A stretch of DNA of 64,000 bases from Ophthalmolycus amberensis. Lineage: Eukaryota; Chordata; Actinopteri; Perciformes; Zoarcidae. Position numbers and translations under genes: made by a program. Location of the stretch: assembly GCA_024529925.1 (NCBI GenBank), contig JAFEUB010000846.1:575001-639000 (forward strand), given 5' to 3'. Below the pieces are notes generated by a model, which was not told where the DNA came from, made no database searches, and saw nothing but the letters and a program-made list of their open reading frames with translations. Within the stretch, counting starts at the first letter, position 1. Every line of letters starts with the position of its first letter. Below, in pieces: positions 1-30,427 of this stretch.

Positions 1-230
1 CAAAGCTAGCCCTGCAGCTGCATCGCTTCATTGTGCCGCTTGCTCCTGCAGCTGAAACAGGGTCCTTGCAGCCTCCTCTCCAGTCCTGCAGTGCTGATAT
101 CGATTATTTGTTGAAAGCAAATCGATACAACCATCGCTATCGAACGAAGCCAGTCTGTCAGCTTGTTCTGCTGCAACGTCTTACAGTTCAGATTCATAAC
201 TTGGCAAAGAGTCCAACAAACGTTTCAGAG
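1..230 (+). other. acss2: acss2 5' flank / probable 5' UTR
   Basis: Sequence immediately before the acss2 start codon. It is rich in CTGCAG/CAGCTG words and holds an imperfect palindromic patch around ATCGAT at 98-150. The frame of the coding exon stays open upstream to position 33, so a longer N-terminus cannot be excluded, but the upstream residues (poly-Ala/Ser/Leu, no resemblance to the synthetase family) argue for UTR. The window edge cuts off the promoter. Confidence 0.4.
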
Positions 231-19345
<19,115 letters not shown>

Positions 19346-22300
19346 CGACCTCCAGGGGCCTCGCAGGGAGGCGTCCGCTGCAGCCGCACAACCAGTGGCC
19401 ACAAACGAAACCATGGGAGAAGAAGAGGAGGAGGAGGAGGAGGAGAAATCCCATGAACTTGGTCTTGTCCAACAAACAACCTTTAGCTCCTGATGAGTAT
19501 GGCCGTTGTGCAGCAGAGCCTGTATTTAAAATGGCCCCGCTGTCTTTTCATGTAAGAAAAATCAGCAGCAGGGAGAGACACACAACATCTGTCTGGTTAC
19601 TGGTAGGTGCTTCCCACTTCTGTAGAAGCAGCAATCATTTTAGCAGCAGCAAACAGAGTTGGGCATTGGTGTGTATGACAGCGAGAAGCCAGAGGTTGTT
19701 TTCTGTGAAAGACCGTCCTGCAGTCCAACTCTGTTGAAGAGGAAGAGCAGGGTAACACTTCCTTTGGTTTTATCCTAGTGTTTCAGCCAATAATACACAG
19801 CAATACCTGCTACTTACCAGCTCAGTAAATCCAGTGTTTGTACTGATGCACGACAGTGAGTTGTGTCATTACATTCAGGAGACATTAGTGTCTCCACACT
19901 GGAATGAGGCTGATGTGAAGTGCTCCCTGTAACCTCCCTGAATAATTCAACAAGCTGTCTTCTCCCCTAACTCGCTGCCATAGTACTGTTATGTACACTG
20001 ATGATTACGCTCAATATTTCTACTACTTTTCATTTCTAATATACATGTTTATTTGTCTCCTTTTTCTCTTTTAATCCAGCTGATTCTAAATGTAGGATTT
20101 CTTTATGTCTGCTTCTATGTTCTTGCTCTTCTTTGTGTTTAAGTTACAAGTTGCTGTGAAAGTTGCTCTTTAAGTCTGGTGGAAACTGGGTAAAGTGTGC
20201 TCAGCGTCACGTAGCTCAGGACATGTCGCACGATCGATTCCTCTCACAAAAGCCCCGAACCAGCTGCAGCTCTGATGTTAAAAATAGAGAAAAGATTTTC
20301 CAAAACAAAACTGTTTTTAATTCTAAATCTTCTCATATTTAAATTGAGAGTTCACCCAAAATCCTCTAACCAATCTAGATTGTTTTGGTGTGAGTCGCCT
20401 AGTTTTGGAGATATTGGCTGTGGAGATGTCTGCCTTCACTTGACTATAATAGAACGAGATGGCAATCGGCTTGTTTAACTGTGTCACTGCACTGGACAAG
20501 AGGCTCGTGCTTGTGACAGCGAGCGATGTGGTGCTAGCTGAGCTAGCAGTATCGGTTAGCTGTAAACATAAGCACAGGCCCCGTGTGTCTGGACTCCATG
20601 TTTCATTGTTGAATCAGACTCATTTGTTTATAATAATAAGGTACCAAAGGGAATCCCAAACTGCTGTCATTATGCGAGCATGAGTTTAATTTTGTAAAAT
20701 AATCGCCAAGAGTCTGAATCATGATGCGGTACTATTATTAAAGATAAAAACACACATTGAAGTTTGTTAAATCAGAGCCAAGGCTTAGTTAAGATTAAGA
20801 CATCATTGGTGTCTTTATTCACGGTTTGAAAGAGAACGCCAGAGTATTTAGGCTAAGAAGCTAAGAAAAGTTTATTTTGAAGGATAAGGCTGGTGGTATT
20901 CTATGTTTTTATTGTCTGTCAACAGATTCCATGAAAAGACCAAAACCAAGAATGTGTTCATCCTTGTCTCAATATCTTCCCACTTCCTGTCTGTGGCTCT
21001 CAGCTTCAAGCCCTCATTGTTGTTTTGGATCTTTTTATGGGGTTCATTGACAATTGGAAAAATATATATAATACCGCTCGACTATCTCCATCGGTTTACT
21101 TGCTTTTTAGATATTGAGGGAGGAAAAAGTTCATGATTTTCCAAACAAAAGTCCACATCTTTAACTTCATTCTTCCTGTGCTAAGAGACTGAAGTCAAGA
21201 TTAAAGAAAAATGTCAGAATCAACTTAATATCTGAACGCTGAGCTCATTTGGGGCTTTAAAGGGTTCACCTCATAGTTGTCCTCTGTACAAGACGGCTGT
21301 GATTTGTGAGAATAATTTAATTTGAGCGCAATGAACCAGAAGCAGGACCTCGTACTGAGCTCATCATCTTTCTGAATTTGTTGCTGTTTGTGTTTCAATG
21401 TGCCAACATGAGTAAGAGTGCGGCCGGGTGTATAAAGCTAAGAATTGTATCTAATGCCGCTGCTTGTTTGATTGAGAAGATTTTTATTTTTGCTTGTACG
21501 ATAACTCTGGTGAAGGAAAGAGAATTTGGCTGTTTCATTTTTTTTTTTTCTCTGTTCATCCTCAGTTTGTTATAATTTCTCTGTAGCGAAGTGTATACAA
21601 TGACAGTAAATGGACATGACTACTGCCTCGCATCCTCTGTCACTGGCTGGTCCTTATTATTTGATGTATTTTTGCAGAAATGTTTATCCCTGAAGGTTAA
21701 TGAGGATTCACATCACTCCAATCATCTCCAAACTTCATGTAGTTCTGTCACTGTAAACGTTTTTGTTTTGTTATATAATTTAAAGATTGTTGTGCTTGTG
21801 TCTTCAGTTGACAGAGTGTTAAAGGAAACGTGATAACGTTTATTTATCCACAGGTTTTTTTTGTAGTTTATCATTGTATTATGTCGTAAGAAGAGGGATG
21901 CGTTTCTAGATTTGACACCAGGGGCCTGTATCGCCAAGCAAGTTCAACTTCTTCTGGCACCTTTAGGGTTACCTGGCTTCACTGAGCAAGGCACTAGTCA
22001 TCTGGAATATCTGGTACCATTAAAGCTGCTGATCAGCTCGCTCTGTTAACTCTGCGTTTGCTGGTCGAGCTCATGACATGTAACATCGTCACAACTGTTA
22101 GTGGAGTACTCGATATTAAATGAGATTTAAGGTGATACTGGCGAGAACATTTGGTTCATTGGAAAGTAGAAACTATACAAGAATGAACTGTTTTCCAGCA
22201 GAGCACCGTGGCTTCAGACTTGGAGGTACCGACTCTCATGGTGACTTCTTCCCCTCTCTTTACATAGCAGTTCTTTCCCTATGACTAATTTATAGAGAGA

Positions 22301-23455
22301 TATTAATAATTTCTATTATCCACAACCTTTGCCCTTGTTGACGTAGTCATAGACTGACAGTAGCAATTAGTAGCATGATGTAGAATAGATGACTCAAGTT
22401 CAGCACTAATTATCCTCTAACCTTTGCTCTATTTACCAGGACTGTATAACGGCTGTTTTTCAAACCGGCACAACGTGCCATACATGTTACAAGAGAATAA
22501 AATGCTTACATGTCTTGGCAGGTTGGAAGCACGAACACTACTGTATGCTGTATTATATTCATAACACCAATTGTAGAACTTTGGAATTTTCTCAACAGAA
22601 GCCTTTATAGCTCAGTCGGGCCTGCTTTTACAAAGCACAGGGTGGGTTAATTGATACATAATTAATAGGTTGTCTCTGTGATCCACGATGGTTTTGAAGA
22701 CAGTTTGGTTGGTTTGTTGTTTTGTTGGTGTTTCAAAAGCCTCCTCTGTGAAAGACGTTTTGGCACAGTTAGAAAAGCACAGGTGTAAATGATTGATTTC
22801 AGTCTCGGGGTCCTGGTGTTGTGCATGCTGGCTGTCACACTGTCACGGCGTACCGGGACACTTGAAATCAGAGCCATTGTTATTAGTTAAACCTGTGCTT
22901 TTTCTACTGTGACAAGTCAAAATGTCCAAATCTGGAGAGGATACTTGATAACTCGTCTTTCATCATTTATTTTCACTGCTCTTCGTGCAGTACATTGCTG
23001 CCGTTGTTTGGATAAAATGAAATACTTGGCATCTATATCAATATCAAAGCCATTTGACCTGACCAGACTAAAATAATCATTTTTCAGCCAAAGTTGGAGG
23101 TGGACACGGGGTTTCTACATCATTTTATTAGAATGTGAAACATTCCGTCTCCCCTCGTTCCCATTCCTTAAACTTGAATACCAACACACAATACTGATTC
23201 TGCAGTTTATTGACTAATTATGGATTACCTCCTACAATAATTACTGAAAATATGATTGATATGTCAACTCAGATAAAAAGAAAGCAAATCCCAAGAATAT
23301 TCTTCTTCCCGGACTATTTGAATTCTCTACGGAAACAACAGAAAAATGAAACGCACTGTTGGAGAGAGTTTTAGGAGACTTCGTGCAGATCATGAAGTCG
23401 GCGAATGGTCACTGCATCCACAGTTTATGAGCGTTCGTGGAGGTTACGCAACAAT
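19346..23455 (+). other. acss2 3' UTR and intergenic flank, up to the cyp3a transposon
   Basis: Downstream of the acss2 stop. A purine run (GAG)n at about 19421-19446 falls in the 3' UTR. No polyadenylation signal can be assigned with confidence; an AATAAA occurs at 22496-22501 but is 3.1 kb away. A dispersed repeat is recognised at 20345-20570. No further gene is seen on either strand. Confidence 0.5.
20345..20570 (+). repeat. Teleost dispersed repeat (GGAGATATTGGCTGTGGAGATG family)
   Basis: GAGAGTTCACCCAAAATCCTC, AACCAATCTAGATTGTTTTGG and GTTTTGGAGATATTGGCTG are words of a common fish repeat recalled from other genomes. Copy is diverged; family name not assigned. Confidence 0.45.
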
Positions 23456-24109
23456 CAGGGGCGTTTCTAGGATTCGAAGAAAGGGGGGGGGGGCTTAGCC
23501 CCAAGGGGAGCGGCATGTTAGCGCAATTTTTTTGGGGCCCATCTGGGGCCGCGGATATCCATTGTTTCAGACAGTTCATAGATTGGTTCAATCAGAAAGA
23601 GTGTGAATTTGCTCTGTAGTTTTGCTTGCATTCAGTATGTGATAACACAAGAGACAGAATTTCAGGGTCATAGTGAAATTTCACAACACGAATATGAACT
23701 TTTCTCAAATAAAGAGAGAAATAATTTTCCTGCTTGTAAAGGAAAGACGAATAAACTAGCTTTCATATCCGCGTCACTCCCAAATCCTAATTCGTAAAGG
23801 GACTGCACACAATGGATGGAGAATGGACCTGACAGTGTCAACTTTATATCGTTATGATGATGATAGGCTATTGGATTGTAATTTGAAGGGGGAGAAAACG
23901 TACAAACCAGGACGCACGCACATATGTAGCATGTTAAAGTCATAAATAACTTGTTCATGTGAGAAACAATAGTTTAATTTAATGACATCAAAATAAAATA
24001 ATATATGTATATATATTTTTTAAAGCCAATAATGCCAAATTATTTGGGGGGGCTGAAGAACATTTTAGGGGGGCTTCAGCCCCCCTAAATAGGCCTAACG
24101 ACGCACCTG
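23456..24109. mobile_element. hAT-like non-autonomous DNA transposon (about 654 bp)
   Basis: Imperfect terminal inverted repeats: left end CAGGGGCGTTTCTAGGATT, right end reading outward CAGGTGCGTCGTTAGGCCT. Both ends carry a G-rich block containing GGGGGGGCT and AGCCCC, near 23483-23507 and 24044-24086, giving subterminal inverted symmetry. It is flanked by a near-perfect 8-bp target duplication (CGCAACAA at 23447-23454, CGCAACAT at 24110-24117). CAGNG termini with an 8-bp duplication are the hAT pattern. The interior is AT-rich with no transposase frame, so it needs a partner enzyme to move. It lies about 150 bp upstream of the cyp3a start codon. Confidence 0.7.
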
Positions 24110-24266
24110 CGCAACATTATGATCGAGATGTGATGTTATGTCATTGCATGTTTTCTAACGTGGGGGGAACGCCCTCCACCATTATTAAGAGTCTCCCTAC
24201 TTTACGCAGCTTTCCGTCTTAACTGTGGAAGAGACCGTCTAATCAGGAGTCCGACCTGGAACAAAG

Positions 24267-26122
24267 ATGGGCTTTTTCCCCGAGTTTTCCATCGAGACCT
24301 GGACTTTAATAGTGTTTGTCATCACTCTGTTCACAGTGTAAGTAGCCTCTGTCTTTTAAAACCTCAGAGACGCAGAGTTTGTCCGCAACACGAGACAACT
24401 CCACATAACATACGGAAGTAATTGATTTAGCTGTTTCGTTACAGTCAGTATAGGCGTTCAGAGTAGTTTCAAACAACTGTGGTTTGTCAGGAGGAGTTGC
24501 TACGCAGAGGGGAAAACAATTAGGCAGCAGTACCTCCACAGGTGGTTAGATTTAATTAAAAATATATGTACTTTTTTAGTAACAAAACTAGTTATTTTTT
24601 TATAACTAAATGCGCTCAATAATTCACATAGAATATTACATAAAACAATTGATGTATGAAATCTGGATTCATAATGGCAGTTGGCGATGTGTGACAGTAA
24701 TTGCAGCTGATATGTGGCAACACACTCTTTTGTCATTTATTTGGGAAGGTGGTCCTCGAGCCTGAAGTTAAAAAAAATGCTGAGAGCCCCTGGCCTAGGT
24801 CTACCTCCTGTTTATATATATATATATAAATACAAATGTTTATTTTAAATCATTTTGATGCATGTTCTAAAACATCTTTAGGCCTCTAACTTTTGCTCTA
24901 TTTAGCAGCACTGTGAAACAGCTGTTTCTCAAACCACAACATTAAAAAAAAGGATTATGAAGCTGTAATTTGTCCCAACAGAGCTAAAAAGCCATCTGTG
25001 CAGTCCCACACAGTGAAGAGGTCTTATCAGCCAAAATAATTAAAATCACCCGTGTGAGTCAAGCACAGAACAAAATGGCTGCTGTGAAACGCTGCATTAT
25101 ATTTCAATAGACCCTTTTCGGGCCGATACTTGGACGTGTCATGGCAGGTAAAACACGCTGTGATGGCTGTGTTTCATTTAAGTGAGCCAGTTTCGGAAGG
25201 CCTTGACTATTGGCACAGATATTGAACCAAGCTATCATTAACACAATTCATTACATCATTACATACAAGAAAGTTGATTATGTAGCAGGACTGGTTTGTT
25301 TTATAACAGCTACTTTTATATGTGAAGAATGAAACTGCTTACTTTTAAAAGCCACCTCTCAACTTATGATTACTGAAGAAGGGTTATTATGCCCAAAAAA
25401 CGAATGCCGTAAAATAGGCCAATGACATTTTTTTCAAAAATGTCTTTCTTTAAACTTGCCCATTTTCTTTTCACTTATGATGAAAACAATTGACAATATG
25501 AAAGGAGATCCTTTCGGAGAATGCATGAAAGAAATAAAGTCTGGAAGAATTCATAAATGAAGGGTAGATCAACAGAGGGATTTGGTCTCTGTTTTCTAAT
25601 CCTGCTTTTAATCCTCAGGTATGGATATGCACCATATGGATTTTTCAAGAAAATAGGCATCCCTGGACCCAAACCCATGCCCTTTATTGGGACATTTTTG
25701 GAGTACAGAAAGGTGAGACACATTTTTAAAATGAGAACAGTGGTCGCTGACGCTTTGATACCTTGTTCACACTGCTCTCATTTCCTTCCCGATAGGGCAT
25801 CCACAATTTTGACACAGAATGCTGTCAGAAATACGGAAAGGTGTGGGGGTAAGTGTGCACGCAAAAATATTCCCTACTGTACACTTTTCATGCTGTGCTC
25901 CAAAATACAACTGACACACTATCTGCTGTCGCATTACAAGGTTGTACGATGGCAGGCAGCCTTTACTGGCAACAGTGGACACTGCTATGATCAAAACCAT
26001 CTTGGTCAAGGAGTGTTATTCAATCTTCACCAACAGACGGGTGAGGAAAAATACATTGTCGGGGAAATTTCCCAAATTATTACCTCAATACTAATCGAAG
26101 AACATAACGTAAAGAAGACATC

Positions 26123-26163
<41 letters not shown>

Positions 26164-28650
26164 GGGGGGGGGGGGGAGGTTAGGATTTGGCTCTAAATGG
26201 ACCCTTAAGAGAAGCCGTATCAAGAGTGGAAGATGAGAAATGGAAGAGGATTCGCAGTGTACTCTCTCCGTCATTCACCAGTGGACGCCTGAAAGAGGTT
26301 GAAAAGCACACTGCAGCTTTAACATATTTGTAATGAGAAATATTGATTCACATGTGCACTAAAACCAGTTGGTCCATGATTCCGGAATGTAAATATTTAA
26401 TGTTTTTGTTATTTACTTTTGGGCAGATGTACTCCATAATGTTGCACCACTCAAGTAATCTGTTAAAGACCCTTCGCAAGAATGTAGAGGCGGATGAAGT
26501 CATAGATGTTAAAGAGTGAGTAATGTCTTTGTGATGAGATTTGGACTCTTCACCTGCACTTTTCAGTTCTAGAGCTGATTTTGTTATTTCTTAACACAAA
26601 ACTTTGGATGGTTTCACGTCTTAGTTTTTCCTACATTACACTTTACCCCATTTTTTGCAGAGTATTTGGACCCTACAGCATGGATGTTGTGACCAGCACT
26701 GCCTTCAGTGTGGACATTGATTCCATCAACCATCCATCCGATCCTTTTGTAGCAAACATTAAGAGAATGGTGAAGTTCAACATCCTGAGTCCCCTGCGTG
26801 TGCTTGTGGGTATGTCAAACATAACGCCGTTGAATCAGAATGTTCAACTTGTCCCCTTTGAGCCTTGAATTAACTATATATTTTCAATTCTTATTCATTT
26901 CAGTTATGTTTCCATTCTTGTTGCCAATTCTTCAGAAGATGGATGTGACATTGTTCCCTTCTGAAGTATTAAAGTTCTTCTACAGCTTTCTAAAGATGAT
27001 CAAATCAGACCGGAATAAGAATGAACACAAGGTAATATTTATACAGTCTATTAGCTACAATGGATTTGATGTTTTTTTTTAATATTTTGTGTTCATAACC
27101 TCTCTCCCTTGAACACAAACTGGAAAATCAAATAAGGATATCCACTTGTTTTTGTCCTCTAGAACCGAGTGGATTTCATGCAGTTGATGGTGGACTCTCA
27201 GACGGCGAAGACCAGCGAAGAGAATACGAGCTCCCACAAAGGTAGAGAAAGAAACCAGAGGGAGGAAGTGACGTTCAGGATTGTCTCTGTAGTCACAGCT
27301 GAATAGTTAATATTCAGGATATCAAGGGTCACTTTCTTAAGGAAAAGCCATTGCTTTTCATTATGCTCAAGCTGAATGTTAACATCATTTTGCGTTCTGT
27401 CAATCACTGACGAGTAAATAGGAAGTTTGCAAGGAAGGAAGAGAGCATCTTTGTGACTGTTGAAGTCAAACAAAGAATTGGGTTAAAAATATCTGGTAAA
27501 ACTATAAAGACATTATGACATGATTTGCAAAACCTTCTAAACAACAATTTAAAGTTTTTAAAAAAAGGCTTCATATTCATCCAGAGCTCTGACGTACAGT
27601 CACCGTCTGTTTCCAGTTCTAGAATCAGAGTCAAAGACCAGTGACAACCCACTGAGTTACTTATCCAGTCAGACATTAAAAAGGTTCATGCTAACAATAA
27701 GAGTCTTTCCAGACCGCAGCGTTACAATGCATTTGTGTTGCAGGACTGACTGACAACGAGATCCTGTCTCAGGCTCTGATATTCATCTTTGCTGGCTATG
27801 AAACAAGTAGCAGCACAATGGGATTTTTAGCCTACAACCTGGCAACTCACCCTCAAATCCAAAAGACCCTGCAAGAGGAGATTGATGAAACCTTCCCAGA
27901 AAAGGTTTATTTTTAATTAGTTTTTACTGTAATTCAATTTAGTTTTTATCAGTAACTAATCCTCTTCTTCCAACTAATGACTACTTTATACTCCAGGGTC
28001 AGCCAACCTATGAAGCTTTGATGCAAATGGAATACCTGGACATGGTGTTGAATGAGTCAATGAGGCTGTACCCTGTTGCTAATCGATTAGAGAGAGTGTC
28101 AAAGTCTTCTGTGGACATCGAAGGTGTGACCATCCCTAAAGGAACTGTCGTCATCATACCAGTTTACACTCTCCATCGTGACCCTGCGTTGTGGCCTGAG
28201 CCTGAATCCTTCAAACCTGAAAGGTACTGCATAAATGGCAGGCTACGGCTACAGATTTGACCCAATTCTAGTCATTTGGCTAATCAATTTAAAATATCTG
28301 TTAATTTTTCAGGTTCAGCAAAGAGAACAAAGACAGCATTGATCCTTATTCCTACCTTCCATTTGGAGCAGGGCCAAGGAACTGTATCGGCATTCGATTT
28401 GCTCTCGTAATGATGAAGTTGGCCCTGGTGGAGATCCTCCAGAACTTCAGCTTTGTCACATGCAAGGAGACACAAGTGAGAGGACTTTCAGTATCTGTGG
28501 TCTTTAAGTAGTGGGGCTTCATTTGTGACTCGTGTCTTGTTTTTCCAGATTCCAATGGAGCTGTCAAAAGCTGGATTCACCACACCCAAGGATCCCATCA
28601 AACTGAAGCTGGAGCCCAGAACCGCCACTGCAGATCCTCCCTCAAGCTAA
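24267..28650 (+). CDS. cyp3a: Cytochrome P450 family 3 subfamily A-like
   Basis: Endoplasmic-reticulum haem monooxygenase of broad xenobiotic and steroid specificity. Exons: 24267-24337, 25619-25712, 25796-25848, 25941-26040, 26184-26297, 26427-26515, 26661-26809, 26904-27031, 27163-27241, 27744-27904, 27997-28223, 28313-28475, 28549-28650, giving 509 aa. Exon sizes 94, 53, 100, 114, 89, 149, 128, 161, 227 and 163 equal those I recall for mammalian CYP3A4. Seen: an N-terminal hydrophobic anchor (TWTLIVFVITLFTV) then the proline hinge GIPGPKPMP; I-helix FAGYETSSS; ExxR as ESMR; PERF; haem loop FGAGPRNCIG with the iron-ligating Cys446. All introns are GT-AG; donors of exon 5 (GTTGAA) and exon 10 (GTTTAT) are weak. 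The paralogue number within fish CYP3 cannot be told without a tree. Confidence 0.93.
26126..26176 (+). repeat. (TG)n followed by (G)16 at the cyp3a exon 5 acceptor
   Basis: A TG repeat (26126-26160) runs straight into 16 G (26161-26176) and then AGGTTAG, the splice acceptor of exon 5 at 26184. The region where a polypyrimidine tract is expected is therefore purine-rich. Confidence 0.95.
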
Positions 28651-29381
28651 CTGCGGTCAGGACACAACTTCAAATGACCGACCATCTTGTGACACTTTCA
28701 AAAAGGAATTCAACAACAACATTTACTATGCATTACATAATTACAATAACAAAACTTGCCCAGCCGACAGCCTGGCTCCAAAAGCATCTTCTGATGTTTT
28801 GTTTTGTTTCTATGTGTTCTAACTGAATATATGAATTTGTGTAATCTCTTTACTATAAAAGAGCGTGCTTTATGATAAATCCCCATTGCTGTTCTTGCTT
28901 TTACTATCCTTGTACAAGTGTTTTTTAACAGGATCAAATTCTACATAACTGTTGAAATATACGGTTAACAATTAAAAAAACAAATACTGTTATATTATAT
29001 GGATAAGCCTGTATGTACATAAATGTGCTGTGACCAATCTGTTTTATTTTTTGCCTGTTTGTCAGTATTTTTGATATTATTAACAGATTGTCTTGTTTGT
29101 GGTTTAAGTGACTGAGTTAGAGGAATTATTTTTCAGTTTAACAGAAAAACCGTAGAGATTGAACATTGTTTTTGCCTTAAACTCTCAAAAAAAGAAATTA
29201 ATTTTATTTTTTTTGCTCTTTGTGGTATTATTCTTTCTGTTGTATTTCTATGTTCTCTATTCACATTGCTTGCTTTTTATCCACTTAATTTAGTTCCTAA
29301 TACTGATAATAACAAAACAACGAGGTGTTACCAAAAGCTGTTTTGCGATTTGTACAAGTTTGTTTGAAAGTCTGTAAATTC

Positions 29382-29387
29382 AATAAA
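29382..29387 (+). terminator. cyp3a: Polyadenylation signal of cyp3a
   Basis: AATAAA 732 bp after the stop codon, followed by TGTTTGTCTGTAATGTC, a GU-rich downstream element. The 3' UTR would span 28651 to about 29405. Nothing else is recognised in it. Confidence 0.6.
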
Positions 29388-29527
29388 ATGGATGGAAACC
29401 AAAATAGTTTTGTTTGTCTGTAATGTCAAAGAAATTTGAGACGTTGTAAAGTTACTATTCTCTACACTTCTTTATCTCAACATACAACTGATACTCTGGA
29501 TGTGTCATCATTGAACCCAGTGATGGT

Positions 29528-30427
29528 TTAAGCGACCGGGCCCGGCAGGCGCGTCTTTGCCCAGTTCAGAGCTCCGTGCATCGGCCCTGAATACAACCAG
29601 AGGATCAGTGGCAGTAGAAAACATGGAACGACCAGGTGGAGGTGGGACAAGATCCAAGCCAAGATGATCCAAGCCAAGATGGTCCACAGTCCCACTATAA
29701 GAAATAGTAGACTGTAGTAGATGATGGCCTGAGAGGAGTCGAATGTGGAGTCGGCCTGAGGACAGATTTAAATCTATTAATTTGAACATGTATTTATGAT
29801 TAAAACAGGCTATGATGGCTGTTAAGTTTAGGTATATGTGAACCAATAGCCTGTCTTGCCAAACCTGTACATCCTGTACTTTCACTGCATCAGTCATCAC
29901 CGGATCTTCCCCTTTACCAGACCTCAGGAAGTAAGGGGGCTGATGGGAGAGAGTCCTCGTTTCCTTCTTCTTGTGCCCAGAAGGCTTTCGTGGCTGTGGT
30001 TCTTCCATTGCCAATGTGTCTGCCCAAGAAGATGTTGGGGTTCAAGCACTCGAAACAACTATGGAATATTATAAACCAAAATATTAAGTTAAAACAGATC
30101 TATCTAATTGATCAATCAAATCAAATAAGCTTAATGGCTTTACAGTTGATGTTACATTATTGCCAAAGCTCAATTTCATATGAATAAATATTTGATTTTA
30201 ATCAGAAAAATAAATAAGTCAGAATTACCAATCAACGTAGAAGCAAGGAGGAGACTCTTGTTTTCTCTTAGTTTGTGGAAGCATATATACATATATTTTG
30301 TAGCCATATTTATCAACATTAACATCTGATGTATTTGCAATCTGCTTCACTTACCACGTACACGGGATTGTGCCCGATGATGGAGATGAGCAAATTTTGT
30401 TTCCCCAGCAGTTGATGTGAGCGACCA
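29528..30427 (-). CDS. Unidentified small membrane protein, C-terminal exons (tentative)
   Basis: Four minus-strand exons join in a continuous frame: 30427-30355 (GRSHQLLGKQNLLISIIGHN...), 30266-30229 (RKQESPPCFYVD), 30058-29923 (CFECLNPNIFLGRHIGNG...) and 29755-29528, ending in TAA. Acceptors are TTTGCAG, CTAAG, CCATAG and CCTCAG; donors GTAAGT, GTAATT and the weak GTCTGG (a stronger GTAAAG donor 5 bases on would shift the last frame). The last 75 residues hold two hydrophobic segments, roughly IIYYSLLFLIVGLWTILAW and LVVPCFLLPLILWLY, so a membrane hairpin near the C-terminus is expected. The cluster CFYVDCCFEC is notable. The first exon with the start codon was not found; an ATG near 30570 does not join in phase. 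No family recognised. The gene lies tail to tail with cyp3a. Confidence 0.4.

Noticed and set aside
33..230. Upstream extension of acss2 exon 1 frame
   Set aside because: Open but low-complexity and unlike the family N-terminus; the ATG at 231 begins the stretch that aligns in character with the synthetase.
22605..22650. tRNA-like string TAGCTCAGTCGGG
   Set aside because: Resembles a tRNA D-arm, but no matching T-arm (GGTTCRA) or foldable acceptor stem was found nearby.
23456..24109. CRISPR-like or tandem-repeat array in the G-rich blocks
   Set aside because: Only two G-rich blocks, at opposite ends and in inverted order; explained as subterminal repeats of the transposon.
29508..30014. 168-codon minus-strand open frame starting from a TTG
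   Set aside because: It reads through two introns of the inferred minus-strand gene; its exon parts are in other frames than the hydrophobic, family-like one. The real ATG-like codon is also inside a coding exon of another frame.
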